Counted from the first letter of the stretch, positions 35,969 through 46,154 are shown. The stretch is DNA of 64,000 bases from a bacterium (GCA_037128595.1 JBAXWB010000012.1:62001-126000), one strand, 5' to 3'. Numbers and translations: made by a program. Notes: generated from the letters alone by a model not told the origin.

Positions 35969-38900
35969 AAAAGTTGGGATTCACAATAGTTGCGGCAGTG
36001 TTCGTCAGTGCTCGCTCCGGGTTGGCCGAAGTGGCCTTTACGCCTGATATGGCCCAATGGTCTGTGGTGAGAATGGTTCAGGTAGGCCGGGATGCCATGG
36101 CGGCGGGTGACAAGGCCAAGGCCCGCGCCCTGGCTGAAGCTGCCGTCGCGAGGGACTCCGGTTATGCGGATGGTTGGAAATTGCTGGGGACCCTCCGGTT
36201 ACAGGGCGGCGAGACCAATGCGGCCGCCCAGGCATTTCGAACGGCGTTGCTGATTGCGCCCCGGGACCCTGTCATCAATCGGGAACTGGCCTGGCTGCTT
36301 TGGAATGATGATCGCGAGAAAGCACTGGCCAGTCTGGACCTGCTGGTCCAGGCCAATGTAGGGGATCGGGATGCCCTGATCCGCCGTGTGCTTTGTCAAT
36401 TGGCCGAGACAGGGGCTGAGGCGAAAGCCCTGGAATTGTTCAAAGCCTGGAAGCCCGGCTATTCCCTGAGCGAATTAGGAATCACGCTGTATAAGAGCGG
36501 TCGGCGTTTGGCGGCCGCACCCTTTTTGGAGGCGGCCTGGGAGGCCGGGGACAATCGTGACGGCGTGGCGATTTATCAGGCCTATGTTGACAGCCGGCGA
36601 GGGAAGTGGAAGCGTGTCAATGAGTGCCTGAAGCTGGCCCTTGATCAGGCGCCGCCGGTCCTGGCAGATGATCAGGCCGAATTATTATGGGACTGTGTGC
36701 TCTCCCTGAAAGTGGATGCCGCGATGACTGACATCTGGAGGCAGCTTGAAACCCGTTATCCGGCGGAATTGGAAAAACGCGTGGCCCTGGCCGATCGTTT
36801 TGAAAAAGCGGCCGCGACCGCGCGGCGCCGGAGCGACGGGGTGACGGCGCTGTATTTATACCGGCAGACTTTGAGCCTCGATCCGAACCGGGTCAGTTGG
36901 GCGGACTGGTGTCTGTTGGAAGACCGGACCGCCGCCCCCAGCGTGGCGAGCGCCAGTCTCAGCGCCTGGCTTCCCCGTGTGCTGACGCCCGGGGTCAGGG
37001 ACGGAATGACGGCCCGCATTTCCCATTACCAGGGAGATTTCGAAGCGGCCATCCAGGGCTATCGGAAGAGCTTGTCGGAGTTGCCGGATCAATGGATGGT
37101 CAGGTTGTTTCTGGTGCGGGATCTCCTGGCCGCCGGCAAGCTCGACGAGTCACGACGCGAGCTTAAAACGATCGAGAAGATGGGGGATGGAGTGGCGGGG
37201 CAGGCCCAGAACGAGTTGGCTGAGTTCTGGTTTGAGGTCGGGGATGTGCCCCGGGCCGTTAAACTCGACCGAACCTTGTTGATCCGGAAGTCGAAGGCGC
37301 TGATGGCTGAGAATGAGCTGGAGGCCGCCAGTGCGATGGCGGGTCTGGCGGTGACGAATGATTCGGAAAATGCCGAGGCCTGGCTGCAGTTCGGGATAGT
37401 ACAAGGGCGCCGTCAGCAGTATGGCGAATCACGAGCGGCGCTGGAGAAAGCCATCAGCCTCAAGGCCGGCAATGTGAACGCCTATCAGGAACTGGGTTGG
37501 ACTCTGTGGGGCTCCGGGGACCGGACGAATGCCTGTGAAACCTGGGAAAAAGCTCTCGGGATAGGCGTGGCCGATCGCGAACGGTTTGTCCGGCAGGTGG
37601 TGGGGAGAATGGCTGAGGAAGGCTACAAGGACCTGGCGCTGGAGAAGCATGAGCAGTGGCTACCGAAGACGACCCCGCTGGCTACCGGGATGGACTTTTT
37701 TAAGGGCGGGCGCACCAAGGCGGCGGAGCCATTTCTGGCCCGTGTTTGGGCGACTGGCGGGGATCGGGAATGGACAGGGCTCTATCTGGGATCTGCCCGC
37801 GCCCTGAATGGCCTGGTGTCCGGGACGCCCCAGTATTTCACGGCCTTTATTGCGTCCTGTGTGGCCACGGCGGCACCGGCTGATATTGCACTGGTGGTAG
37901 ATGCCCTGCGCATCTGCTCCGGCATTCCCGGGTCGGTTGAGGCGCTCGATTCGTTGGCGGACGCCTTGGTGAACCGGCCCGATCAAGCGGCACGTGTGAC
38001 GGATCTGTATTTTTCATTTGGGCGTGATGAGACGGATCGGGCCCATTTGGTGGAAGCGTTGAACTTATACGAAAAAGGAATGAGGCGGGATCCCAACCGG
38101 TTGACTTGGACGATCGCGTGGAATTTAACCCAGCGGCTGAATGACGCGAACTGGGGCGGGCGGCTGTTGAGTAACTTGCAGGACCATGCGACGGCGGTGG
38201 CCGTCCAGTCTGGTGTGGCGGGAAAACTGGCTGAAATGCGGGGCGATCTCCCGGCGGCCATCACCGCGTATCAGGCCAGTGTGGAGGCCGAACCTGGGCA
38301 GGCGGATATCCATAAATACCTGTTTGATTGCAGCGTCAGGCAGGGGGATTTTGAGCGGGCCCGGCGAGAGGCCGAATGGATGGCGCTGCGAGTGGATGAG
38401 GGGAATGCGACACTGCGCGATACGTTGGCGATGATGTGGACTGATCTGGGAGAGGATCAAAAGGCGCTCGAGGTATGGGAGTTCCTTCATCTCGCGATGC
38501 CAGATGTCCCTTACTACGCTACGGAATTGGCCATGACACAATATCGCACCGGTAAAGGGAGCGAAGCCGTCGAGACATTGGACAAGATTATTGTGCGTAA
38601 TCCGACGGTGTTGGGCTATGAATCACTCGCCCAGATTCTGGCGGCATTAGGGCGACCCGCAGAGGTTGCCCGGAAGGCTCAGGAAGGCCTGAAGTTTGCC
38701 GACTCGGTTCAGTTGCGGCGGGGTCTGGCTGAAAGTCTGGAGGCGATTGAGACGGTTGGCGCGCCCACCGCCACGGTGGCCGCCGCTCAAGCGACTGTCC
38801 TGGATGACCCCGGGTCCACGTCACAGGCCTTATTGTTGGGGCGCGCCTTGGCCGCCTGTGGTCGCGAGGAGGAAGCGATGGCCAGACATCAGGAGCTGTT

Positions 38901-40950
38901 GGGTCGGAATCCCCTGTTGGCGCCCAGCCTGGTGTTCCTTCGTGATCAGGAACTGGTGGCAAGGCGACCCCGGCAGGCCATTCCTTATGCCGAACGGCTG
39001 GCCACGGCTCGACCGTGGGATGACATGGCCCTTCGCCGCTATGCGATGACCCTGGCTGAGGCGGACGCCTTTTGGCGTGCGATAAGGATTTTGGAACCCT
39101 TGGCGAAACGGGATGAAAATGCGGTGACCGCCTTGTTGCTCTATGGGGATACGACGGTCTATGACTACCCCGGGCGGAATACGGCGGCCCAGATCGATTC
39201 ACATATTGCCTGCCTGGCCTCCAATGACTACCACTTTGTCACCGAAATGCCGACCGGGTCCCGTCGGGAGAAAACCGTGATGGTCATTCTGGTCCAGCCC
39301 GATCATGCCGTTGTGGAGGCGGTGGATGCGTCTCTTAAAAAATATAACGCGTCGGCGGTGATGGTGGTGGATCCGCGTGGACTAAAGACGGCGCTGCCGC
39401 GCATGACCTCCCCTCAGCGCCTGGCCGAGTTGCGACAGACCGGACGGTGGCGGATGGGGGTGACCTGTCCGGCTCTGGTCCCGGAGGTGGTTCGGGCGGA
39501 CGGGGTGAAGGGCAATCCGCTTACGCATCGCATCGTGATCAATGGCGCGCCGGAATCCCTGGAGGCCATGACGGATCGAGTGACCGGGATCCTATCGGGT
39601 GCCGCCGCAAGTGCGGGCGTTGGCAAGGCCCCCCTGTTTTATTATCCGGGCGGCGATTACGGCCAGTTGTCACTGGATACCGACCCGGCCTCACTCGCCG
39701 TGATTTCGAATGCGGTCGGCCGGTCGTTTGCCACGGCCGTTTGCCGGGATGACAACGGGTTTATCTCAGGCCCCGCGGATCCCCTACGGTTACCTGCCAA
39801 GGCGGTGCCGCCTGCTTGGGGAACGGCGGATCTGGAAAGTCACATCCTGCAGGGCAATTCGGTCGTGCGTGCCCGGCTGGAGTTGGCCAAGTTGTATTAC
39901 TGGCACGGTCAGAGTGAAATAGCCGCCTATTGGTTCCGGAAAGCCGCAGAGGCGGGGGCAAATCCCTTTGAGGTGACCTTCAATCAGGGCGCGAATGCGG
40001 CGATTGAAGGGGATCTGGCCCAGGCCCTTGAGAAATCGCGGGAGGCGGTCAAGCTGGCGCCGGCGGGTGATCCGCGGCCTCTGGCCCTTTTAGAAAAAGT
40101 GACCAATATGCGGCGCCCGACCGCCCGGCTGGATGCTACCGCCTGGTGGGATAACGAACATCGGAGTTATTGGGAAACCAGCCTCAGCGGCGAAGGCCCG
40201 GTTAAAGATTGGCTGCGCTGGGAGGCGGAGATGGGACGTCATAACTGGGAGCAGCAAGGACTGGGTCATGAGCGGGCCACGTCGGCCGATCTGGGATTCC
40301 TGGCCTATGTCGCGCCTGAGGTCTGGCTGGAGGCCGGTTTTCAGGAGTGGATGATGGATACCCTTCCGGATGAAACCGGGTGGCGGGCCCGCCTGCGGTT
40401 GCCGAATCCCTGGCTCAAGGGGTATGTGAATCTCATCAGCCGGATGGAAATGATGGAGACCGTTGAGGCCTTGCGCGCGGGCATCACCTCGCACCGCGAA
40501 GGGGTGGAGACTTATTCCCGCCTGCTGGACTTCTGGGATTGTTTTGCCGATCTCTCCCTGACCGAGCGGAGTGACGGGAATAACACCTGGTGGGGCAATG
40601 TGCGCTTGATCCGGCGTCTCAAGGAGACGCCCTATCTGGGCGTGGGGTATGCGGGACGGTTTGCCGACAGCACGACCGACGTGCCGGAGTATTGGTCGCC
40701 GACCGAGCTGCAGCAGCACCAGCTCTATGCCGCCCTGCAGGGTACCGGCGTTAAGTGGGGGGCGCAGCTGAGCGGACAGGCGGGGTATGCGATGGAGCGT
40801 AACACGGCCTGGCGGTATGTGATTGGCGGGAAAGTGGCAGGCGTCTACTGGCTTACCCCGCGCCTCAATCTCGGTGGGGATGTCCAGTATCAGCAGGGCC
40901 CCATCTACGATCGCGCGACCCTTGACGGCTATCTGAACTTCCGCTGGTGA
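35965..40950 (+). CDS. Giant TPR / pseudo-deacetylase / beta-barrel exopolysaccharide exporter
   Basis: 1661 residues with signal peptide MKKLGFTIVAAVFVSA; AAGGAAAG upstream and an ATGA overlap fix the start. Residues about 25-1060 are TPR-like helical repeats (e.g. AEAWLQFGIVQGRRQQYGES). About 1065-1280 forms a NodB-like segment: IDSHIACLASNDYHFVTEMP, MVILVQPDHAVVEAV where LTFDDG is expected, and YYPGGDYG. More TPRs cover about 1285-1380. The last 275 residues alternate aromatic beta strands and end in NFRW, an outer-membrane barrel terminus. PgaA has the TPR-plus-barrel plan at about 800 residues; the internal pseudo-deacetylase is unusual. It probably exports the polymer made by the PilZ-GT2. 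Confidence 0.8.
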   Translation: MKKLGFTIVAAVFVSARSGLAEVAFTPDMAQWSVVRMVQVGRDAMAAGDKAKARALAEAAVARDSGYADGWKLLGTLRLQGGETNAAAQAFRTALLIAPRDPVINRELAWLLWNDDREKALASLDLLVQANVGDRDALIRRVLCQLAETGAEAKALELFKAWKPGYSLSELGITLYKSGRRLAAAPFLEAAWEAGDNRDGVAIYQAYVDSRRGKWKRVNECLKLALDQAPPVLADDQAELLWDCVLSLKVDAAMTDIWRQLETRYPAELEKRVALADRFEKAAATARRRSDGVTALYLYRQTLSLDPNRVSWADWCLLEDRTAAPSVASASLSAWLPRVLTPGVRDGMTARISHYQGDFEAAIQGYRKSLSELPDQWMVRLFLVRDLLAAGKLDESRRELKTIEKMGDGVAGQAQNELAEFWFEVGDVPRAVKLDRTLLIRKSKALMAENELEAASAMAGLAVTNDSENAEAWLQFGIVQGRRQQYGESRAALEKAISLKAGNVNAYQELGWTLWGSGDRTNACETWEKALGIGVADRERFVRQVVGRMAEEGYKDLALEKHEQWLPKTTPLATGMDFFKGGRTKAAEPFLARVWATGGDREWTGLYLGSARALNGLVSGTPQYFTAFIASCVATAAPADIALVVDALRICSGIPGSVEALDSLADALVNRPDQAARVTDLYFSFGRDETDRAHLVEALNLYEKGMRRDPNRLTWTIAWNLTQRLNDANWGGRLLSNLQDHATAVAVQSGVAGKLAEMRGDLPAAITAYQASVEAEPGQADIHKYLFDCSVRQGDFERARREAEWMALRVDEGNATLRDTLAMMWTDLGEDQKALEVWEFLHLAMPDVPYYATELAMTQYRTGKGSEAVETLDKIIVRNPTVLGYESLAQILAALGRPAEVARKAQEGLKFADSVQLRRGLAESLEAIETVGAPTATVAAAQATVLDDPGSTSQALLLGRALAACGREEEAMARHQELLGRNPLLAPSLVFLRDQELVARRPRQAIPYAERLATARPWDDMALRRYAMTLAEADAFWRAIRILEPLAKRDENAVTALLLYGDTTVYDYPGRNTAAQIDSHIACLASNDYHFVTEMPTGSRREKTVMVILVQPDHAVVEAVDASLKKYNASAVMVVDPRGLKTALPRMTSPQRLAELRQTGRWRMGVTCPALVPEVVRADGVKGNPLTHRIVINGAPESLEAMTDRVTGILSGAAASAGVGKAPLFYYPGGDYGQLSLDTDPASLAVISNAVGRSFATAVCRDDNGFISGPADPLRLPAKAVPPAWGTADLESHILQGNSVVRARLELAKLYYWHGQSEIAAYWFRKAAEAGANPFEVTFNQGANAAIEGDLAQALEKSREAVKLAPAGDPRPLALLEKVTNMRRPTARLDATAWWDNEHRSYWETSLSGEGPVKDWLRWEAEMGRHNWEQQGLGHERATSADLGFLAYVAPEVWLEAGFQEWMMDTLPDETGWRARLRLPNPWLKGYVNLISRMEMMETVEALRAGITSHREGVETYSRLLDFWDCFADLSLTERSDGNNTWWGNVRLIRRLKETPYLGVGYAGRFADSTTDVPEYWSPTELQQHQLYAALQGTGVKWGAQLSGQAGYAMERNTAWRYVIGGKVAGVYWLTPRLNLGGDVQYQQGPIYDRATLDGYLNFRW

Positions 40951-40962
40951 GGCCTGAACATC

Positions 40963-41022
40963 GGTTTTGACAGAGCAAAACCCTCCATTAAATGAAGTGG
41001 AGGGTTTTGCTCTGTCAAAACC
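40963..41022. repeat. Hairpin repeat pair, locus C (both stems GGTTTT)
   Basis: Left unit (40963-40989): GGTTTT, loop GACAGAGC, AAAACC, CTCCATT. Right unit (40996-41022): AGTGGAG, GGTTTT, GCTCTGTC, AAAACC. The flanks face inward with 6 bases between, making a long inverted repeat that could end the exopolysaccharide transcript. It lies between the exporter and the helicase gene. Confidence 0.88.
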
Positions 41023-41071
41023 ACTACGCGGCGCGTACTATGGCTCAACGTAAGTTTCGAAAGGTATGACT

Positions 41072-42205
41072 ATGACATTCACCGAACTGGGATTACAGCC
41101 GTCGTTGGTGACGGCATTGACGGCCGAGAAGATCAGCGACCCCATGCCCATCCAGGTGGAAGCCCTGCCGGTGCTGCTGGCGGGAAAAAGCGCCTATCTC
41201 AACTCTGAAACCGGAACCGGTAAGACGCTGGCCTACCTGTTGCCGCTGTTCCAGAAGCTCGATCCCCAGCTGGCGGCCACCCAGATGATTGTGGTGGTTC
41301 CAACCCATGAATTGGCGATTCAGATTCAGCGGCAGGCCGGTGCCCTGGCCGTCAATTCCGGACTGCCCATCCGGTCGGTGCTCCTGATCGGGGGCACCCA
41401 GATGCAGCGGCAGGTTGATAAGCTCAAGAAAAAGCCCCAGGTCGTGATTGGCTCCCCGGGCCGTATCCGGGAAATGATCACGCTGAACAAGGTGAAAACC
41501 GGCTTGATCAAGAGTGTGGTGCTGGATGAGGCCGACCGGTTGCTGAGCGCGGAAAGCCTGGCGTCAGTCCGGGCGATTGTGAAATTCACGCCCCCCAACC
41601 GGCAGCTGGTCTTTGTATCGGCCACCGAGCAGACGGAAGCCACCCGTGAGGCCACGCTCATGGCTCCCGAGTTGGTGATGGTCCGGGCGGGTTCGGCGCG
41701 GGTGAATGCGGATATAGAACACCTGTATCTGGTCTGTGAGGAGCGCGAAAAACCGGACTGGCTGCGCAAGCTGATCCGGGCCATGAATCCGGCGCGCTCA
41801 CTGGTGTTTGTCCATCGTAATGAAAATGCCGAGGTCATTGCCTCCAAGTTGGCACATCACAAAATCAAGGTGGCCGATTTGCATGGTGCGTTCACCAAGG
41901 ACGAGCGGAAAAAAGCGATGGATGATTTCCGGGGTGACCGCGTGACCGTGATGATTGCCTCCGACGTGGCCGCCCGGGGCTTGGATATCAAGGGCGTCAC
42001 GCATATCTTCAACCTGGACATGCCCAGCGACAGCAAGGCCTATGTGCACCGGGTGGGACGTACCGCCCGCGCGGGCGCCAAGGGGTGTGCGATTTCCCTG
42101 CTCAGCGACCGGGATCTCCGGCTGGTCCGTCGCTTTGAGACGGAACTGGGCATCGTCATGACACCGATTGTCCTGAGTGAGGGTGACGTGCTGATTGACC
42201 GGTAG
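41072..42205 (+). CDS. DEAD-box ATP-dependent RNA helicase
   Basis: A 377-residue minimal helicase core. Motifs in order are the Q-motif region DPMPIQVEALP, Walker A SETGTGKT, PTHELA, GSPGR, VLDEADRLL, SATE and HRVGRTARAG. It lacks the basic C-terminal tail of larger members such as RhlE or CsdA. Of two close ATGs, the second (41072) sits seven bases after AAAGG and is preferred. It stands alone between a repeat pair and the convergent DUF3999 gene. Its role is presumably in ribosome assembly or RNA turnover. Confidence 0.93.
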   Translation: MTFTELGLQPSLVTALTAEKISDPMPIQVEALPVLLAGKSAYLNSETGTGKTLAYLLPLFQKLDPQLAATQMIVVVPTHELAIQIQRQAGALAVNSGLPIRSVLLIGGTQMQRQVDKLKKKPQVVIGSPGRIREMITLNKVKTGLIKSVVLDEADRLLSAESLASVRAIVKFTPPNRQLVFVSATEQTEATREATLMAPELVMVRAGSARVNADIEHLYLVCEEREKPDWLRKLIRAMNPARSLVFVHRNENAEVIASKLAHHKIKVADLHGAFTKDERKKAMDDFRGDRVTVMIASDVAARGLDIKGVTHIFNLDMPSDSKAYVHRVGRTARAGAKGCAISLLSDRDLRLVRRFETELGIVMTPIVLSEGDVLIDR

Positions 42206-42218
42206 GGCGCGGGCAGAA

Positions 42219-43574
42219 TTATGGGATTTTGCGGGCGAGGGCAATAATGACGGGCACGAGGATACCAATCATGAGGATGAGGGCGAGGGTCAGCAGGGTT
42301 TTGCCGGAGACCCAGGCGGTGCGCTGTTTTTGAAATGATGGATTGGGTTGCGCCGCTCCCATCGTCCACGGTGCGCCTGATCCCGTCGGAATTTGAGCGA
42401 GCACCGTGGCGACATCATAACTGGGCGCGGGAATCGTCTCGCCTCCAAAAAAGACCTGATAAGTCGTTCCGGGTTTGGGGAAGAAGAGCCCTTCGTAAGC
42501 ATGGTGGCGGACGCGCAATCCGGTAAAGCTGAGAGGCGGGTTATCCTGGTTCTGTATGATTAAGCGGAAGTGGCGGCCACGATATTCATGAGGGAGGGTG
42601 AGGGTCATGTGGTCCTGCTGGATCAGTCCGGCGCAGATGCGGGTGATCCGGCCGTTCGCCAGCGTTTGCCAGGTTTCCTGTTCCGTGACGCGTCCTTCAA
42701 GGGTAACGATCCGAGAGAAGTTGGCTTCGTCGGTTTTCAGGATCAGGGCGGCCAGGGGTTCCCGGGGGGTGGAAAACGTGAGGAGGGTTTGCTGTTTGGG
42801 GAGATCCTGACTGGCCGTCCAGGCGATGAGATCGCGCTCCCGGGTCTCCGGCTCGCCTGATACGACGGAGGTGTGGCGCTCGAGGAAGAGGATCCGATCC
42901 ATCCGGAAAGGTTCCCGGCGGAACGAGGTGGCTTCGGTCTCGTTGGCCACCTGGCTGCCGCGGGTTTGGCGGATGATCTCAACGAGCGGGGAATCCTTGT
43001 TCTCGGTGATATTTGAGACTTCAATCCGGAACCAGGATAAATTACCGCTGGTGACTGGAACCTGGTCGCGCCTGACATCCACAAAGCGGGAGTAATCGTA
43101 AATCGGTTCGTTCGTCGCGAGGAGCGTCCAGCGCTCGCGATCCATACTGCCGGAGACGGTGACGAGCTTTTCGAAATTCCTGATGCCGGATTCGAATTGG
43201 ATCGCCGCTACGGGTGGCTGTTTCGGATCCCGCCCTACCACCAGTTCGATCCGGTTGTTCTCAAGCGTCCGGAATGATTCAATTTTTGCGGGGGCGAAGG
43301 GGTGAACGCTTTCGACCGTGCGCAGGGGGACCTTGAGTCGTATCAGGAACGGGGTCTCGCGTCCGCTGGTATCGAAGAGGCGAAGATTGGAGAACGGGGC
43401 GTCAAGGGCGTCGAACAGTTCATCATCAAGGGTGAATGATCCGATCCCCGTAGAGGGGCCGGTCGGCGGTTGAAGGGGTTTGAATTGCTTAAAGCCATTG
43501 GGCGAGGCGCCCATCAGGGGCAGTGTCAGGGTTGTAATGAGCAGCAGAAAACGGATGCTTAACGTGTTAATCAT
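42219..43574 (-). CDS. DUF3999 family membrane-anchored protein
   Basis: A 451-residue exported protein with an N-terminal signal (FLLLITTLTLPLMGAS), a beta-rich body and a C-terminal membrane helix (LLTLALILMIGILVPVIIAL). The opening (FTLDDELFDAL, LRLFDTSGRETPFLI) fits DUF3999, whose genes commonly sit with DUF2339 genes. The start overlaps the stop of the DUF2339 gene (ATGA), with GAGGAG upstream. The pair may handle a cell-surface or membrane task; the function is unknown. Confidence 0.8.
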   Translation of the reverse strand: MINTLSIRFLLLITTLTLPLMGASPNGFKQFKPLQPPTGPSTGIGSFTLDDELFDALDAPFSNLRLFDTSGRETPFLIRLKVPLRTVESVHPFAPAKIESFRTLENNRIELVVGRDPKQPPVAAIQFESGIRNFEKLVTVSGSMDRERWTLLATNEPIYDYSRFVDVRRDQVPVTSGNLSWFRIEVSNITENKDSPLVEIIRQTRGSQVANETEATSFRREPFRMDRILFLERHTSVVSGEPETRERDLIAWTASQDLPKQQTLLTFSTPREPLAALILKTDEANFSRIVTLEGRVTEQETWQTLANGRITRICAGLIQQDHMTLTLPHEYRGRHFRLIIQNQDNPPLSFTGLRVRHHAYEGLFFPKPGTTYQVFFGGETIPAPSYDVATVLAQIPTGSGAPWTMGAAQPNPSFQKQRTAWVSGKTLLTLALILMIGILVPVIIALARKIP

Positions 43575-45979
43575 GGTGTCTCCTCATGGGTAAATCCCTT
43601 GCTGGCACGAAGATAGGCGAATGATCCAAGTAATAGCAGCACGCCGATAATCATCAGGGCGATGACGCGGTAGAGGGTGGGCATGTGGGCCAGGTCGACC
43701 ATGAAGACCTTGAGGGCGACGATGGTAAAGAGAACAAGGCCGGTAATCCGGATGGCGCGGATGCGTTTCCAGATGCCGCAGGTGATGAAGCTGAAGGCGA
43801 AAAGCGTCCAGAGCACCGAGATGCCGCCCGCCTCAAAGTCACGGAGTTTCCAGTGCAACAGGCTGTAGAGTTCGGTGGTCAGGAAGAGCCAGAGCAGGGC
43901 GATCGCGGTGTAGCCGAAGAGGGCCGGTATGACGGTTCGGGTCCCCTGTCGGTAAAGCAGGGCCGCGCCCGCGCCCAGGAGGGCGAGGACGGAGATAAAG
44001 TCCAGCCACCGCATCAGGGCCAGGAAGGGCGTGTAGGACATATTGAAATAGCCATGGTCACAAAGTTGCCAACCGGGCATATCCACCAAGAGGGTTTTGG
44101 CAATGGCCCCGGCGGCAAAGAAGATCAGGCCCACGAAAAAAGACGTGGTTTGAGCCGACCGGTAAAGCAGCAGGAAGCCCAGCGCCATGGCACACCAGAG
44201 GCCAGTCAGCATGGCTGGCCGCCAGGGCGTGAAAAAGCTGAACATCATGTACAGTTCGCTGTGGAGGTACAGGAACACCACGGCCACGGCACCCCAGAAA
44301 AAGAGGCGATGGGTGAAGGAGGCGGGCGCAATATCCGGGGTGTCGGGTAGGGGTGTTGCGGCGGCTCCGGTGGAGTTGACGGACTGGCGGAGTTCAAGGA
44401 AGAAGGCGGCCCCAATGGAGCCGATGACACCGCCAAAGGTCCAAAGGCGGGTGGTCAGCGCTTTCCAGTAGGCGGTCATATCGGGCGGGGTGGCGCTGGC
44501 GAAATCAAAACGGGGGAATTCAAATACGGCCACGCGCATCAGGGTGAGGGCGTACACCAGATAAGCCAGCTGACGCAGAAAGGCGCTATCGAGCCGGCGG
44601 CCAAGCCAGAGGAACATAAAGGCCTGCAACGCCCAGGCGAAGGTCAGGGACTCCTGCTCCATGACCAGGGGCATCGTCAGCGTGGTATAGAAGCCGGCCA
44701 GGGCGATCAGTGCCACCAGCAGGCGGCGATCGGTGGACTTGAGTTGAATGAAGGCCGCCACATGCAGGACATAGTAGAGGGCGACGGCCAGGGTCATGAG
44801 TGCGGGGTAGGGCCGTCCGTAGGCGTTGAGGATGAGGCCATAGGCAAACCAGGAGTAAAGACCGGCGTTGAGAACCAGATGGAGAATTTCGAGGAGGGAT
44901 GCGGGAATGGAGCGGCGCAGGTTATGGAGAAATACCAGGGTGGAGTGCGCGATAAAAAATAGCGACAGGAATATGATAGCGACAGGGAAGTCGGTGGCTT
45001 TGTACTGGCTGAGTGACCCGATATAGATGGCGTAGGTGAATACGAACCCCAGATAATTCAGCAGGCGCCATTGACGGGCCTGGGCGATGCCGAGAATGCC
45101 GAGGTTCAGCAGGAGAAGATAGCTGAACAGGGCGGGAAAGTTGGGGACCCCGGTGCTGAGGAGGATGGGGGTGCAAAAGCCGCCGATAATGCCGAAAATG
45201 GCAATCAGCAGGGAGTCGGCGTAAAGGGCCAGTATGCCGGCCGCGACCGTGATCAGAATCATCAGGGCGAAGACCAGAACCAAGGAGTCCAGCAGGTGAT
45301 AGAGCGGGCCAAGCGCGTACATGCTGAAATAGAGGGTGGCCAATCCGCCCCCGACGAAGCCCTGGCCCAGGATGTTCCAGCGGTTTCCCAGCAGGCGGAT
45401 GCCGCCGCCCAGCATGGCGACGCCAAAGAGAATGCTCATCGCTACACGGGTGGTTGGGCCCATGAGGTTATTGTCCAGCGACCACTTCAGGAAATAGCCG
45501 GCACAGGAGACGAGGGCCACAATACCCACCCGCATCAGCCAGGTGGTCGCCACGGCATATTCTATGGTCACGCCTTTGGGCCGGTATTCCTCGCCCACCA
45601 GGATCCACTGCCAGATGCGGTTCAGGATGTCTTTGGCTGACTGGACCCAGGCAGGAGAAGGAGCGGGGGGAGGCGTCGCCTGGCCTTGAGACATCTTCTG
45701 TATTCCGGTAGGGCGAGGCGTCCCTGCCGAGCCGTCGTTGGGGGATTGTTTGTGGTTCGCCAGGCTCACAGGGAGCGGGGGAGGCGGGGGTGCGTTCACG
45801 GGAATGATGGCAGGTTTTTCCAGTGGCGTAACGGGATGTCGCAGTTCCCGCTGGATATCCAGAAGTCGATCTTCCAGGCGATTCAGATCGGCAATGCTAT
45901 TCTTGATTTTTCGCAGCTGAACGAGGATGTAAATGGCAAGAAGGGTGAGGACGATGAAGAAAAAAGGTTCATCAAACAT
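43571..45979 (-). CDS. DUF2339 polytopic membrane protein
   Basis: 802 residues with an N-terminal helix, a coiled-coil-like segment (RKIKNSIADLNRLEDRLLDI), a proline-rich linker, and then more than 20 hydrophobic helices to the end. The ATG at 45979 sits five bases after GGGGAGG; a GTG two codons earlier is less likely. The family is called DUF2339 (predicted membrane protein) and is coupled here to DUF3999. Its mechanism is unknown. The 5' side abuts the BrnT-BrnA locus, with about 175 bp between this start and the brnT promoter. Confidence 0.82.
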   Translation of the reverse strand: MFDEPFFFIVLTLLAIYILVQLRKIKNSIADLNRLEDRLLDIQRELRHPVTPLEKPAIIPVNAPPPPPLPVSLANHKQSPNDGSAGTPRPTGIQKMSQGQATPPPAPSPAWVQSAKDILNRIWQWILVGEEYRPKGVTIEYAVATTWLMRVGIVALVSCAGYFLKWSLDNNLMGPTTRVAMSILFGVAMLGGGIRLLGNRWNILGQGFVGGGLATLYFSMYALGPLYHLLDSLVLVFALMILITVAAGILALYADSLLIAIFGIIGGFCTPILLSTGVPNFPALFSYLLLLNLGILGIAQARQWRLLNYLGFVFTYAIYIGSLSQYKATDFPVAIIFLSLFFIAHSTLVFLHNLRRSIPASLLEILHLVLNAGLYSWFAYGLILNAYGRPYPALMTLAVALYYVLHVAAFIQLKSTDRRLLVALIALAGFYTTLTMPLVMEQESLTFAWALQAFMFLWLGRRLDSAFLRQLAYLVYALTLMRVAVFEFPRFDFASATPPDMTAYWKALTTRLWTFGGVIGSIGAAFFLELRQSVNSTGAAATPLPDTPDIAPASFTHRLFFWGAVAVVFLYLHSELYMMFSFFTPWRPAMLTGLWCAMALGFLLLYRSAQTTSFFVGLIFFAAGAIAKTLLVDMPGWQLCDHGYFNMSYTPFLALMRWLDFISVLALLGAGAALLYRQGTRTVIPALFGYTAIALLWLFLTTELYSLLHWKLRDFEAGGISVLWTLFAFSFITCGIWKRIRAIRITGLVLFTIVALKVFMVDLAHMPTLYRVIALMIIGVLLLLGSFAYLRASKGFTHEETP

Positions 45980-46154
45980 AAACACCTCCCCGTTGCCGGT
46001 TGTTGTGAGCCCACAGTCGCACAGTCATGAAAGGCGATCATGGGTAAAGGCGGTGGGAGTGTCAAGAATCCGTTGGTGAAGGAGTCCGGCTATTCCTATT
46101 AACAACTGGTGAGTCGCAACATTGGGCAAAGGAAATAAGGATGTTTGTCTGCGC

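Noticed and set aside
40963-41022. Plain rho-independent terminator
   Set aside because: It may act as one, but the same loop and flank recur with different stems elsewhere, and there is no T-tract. It is better described as a repeat element.
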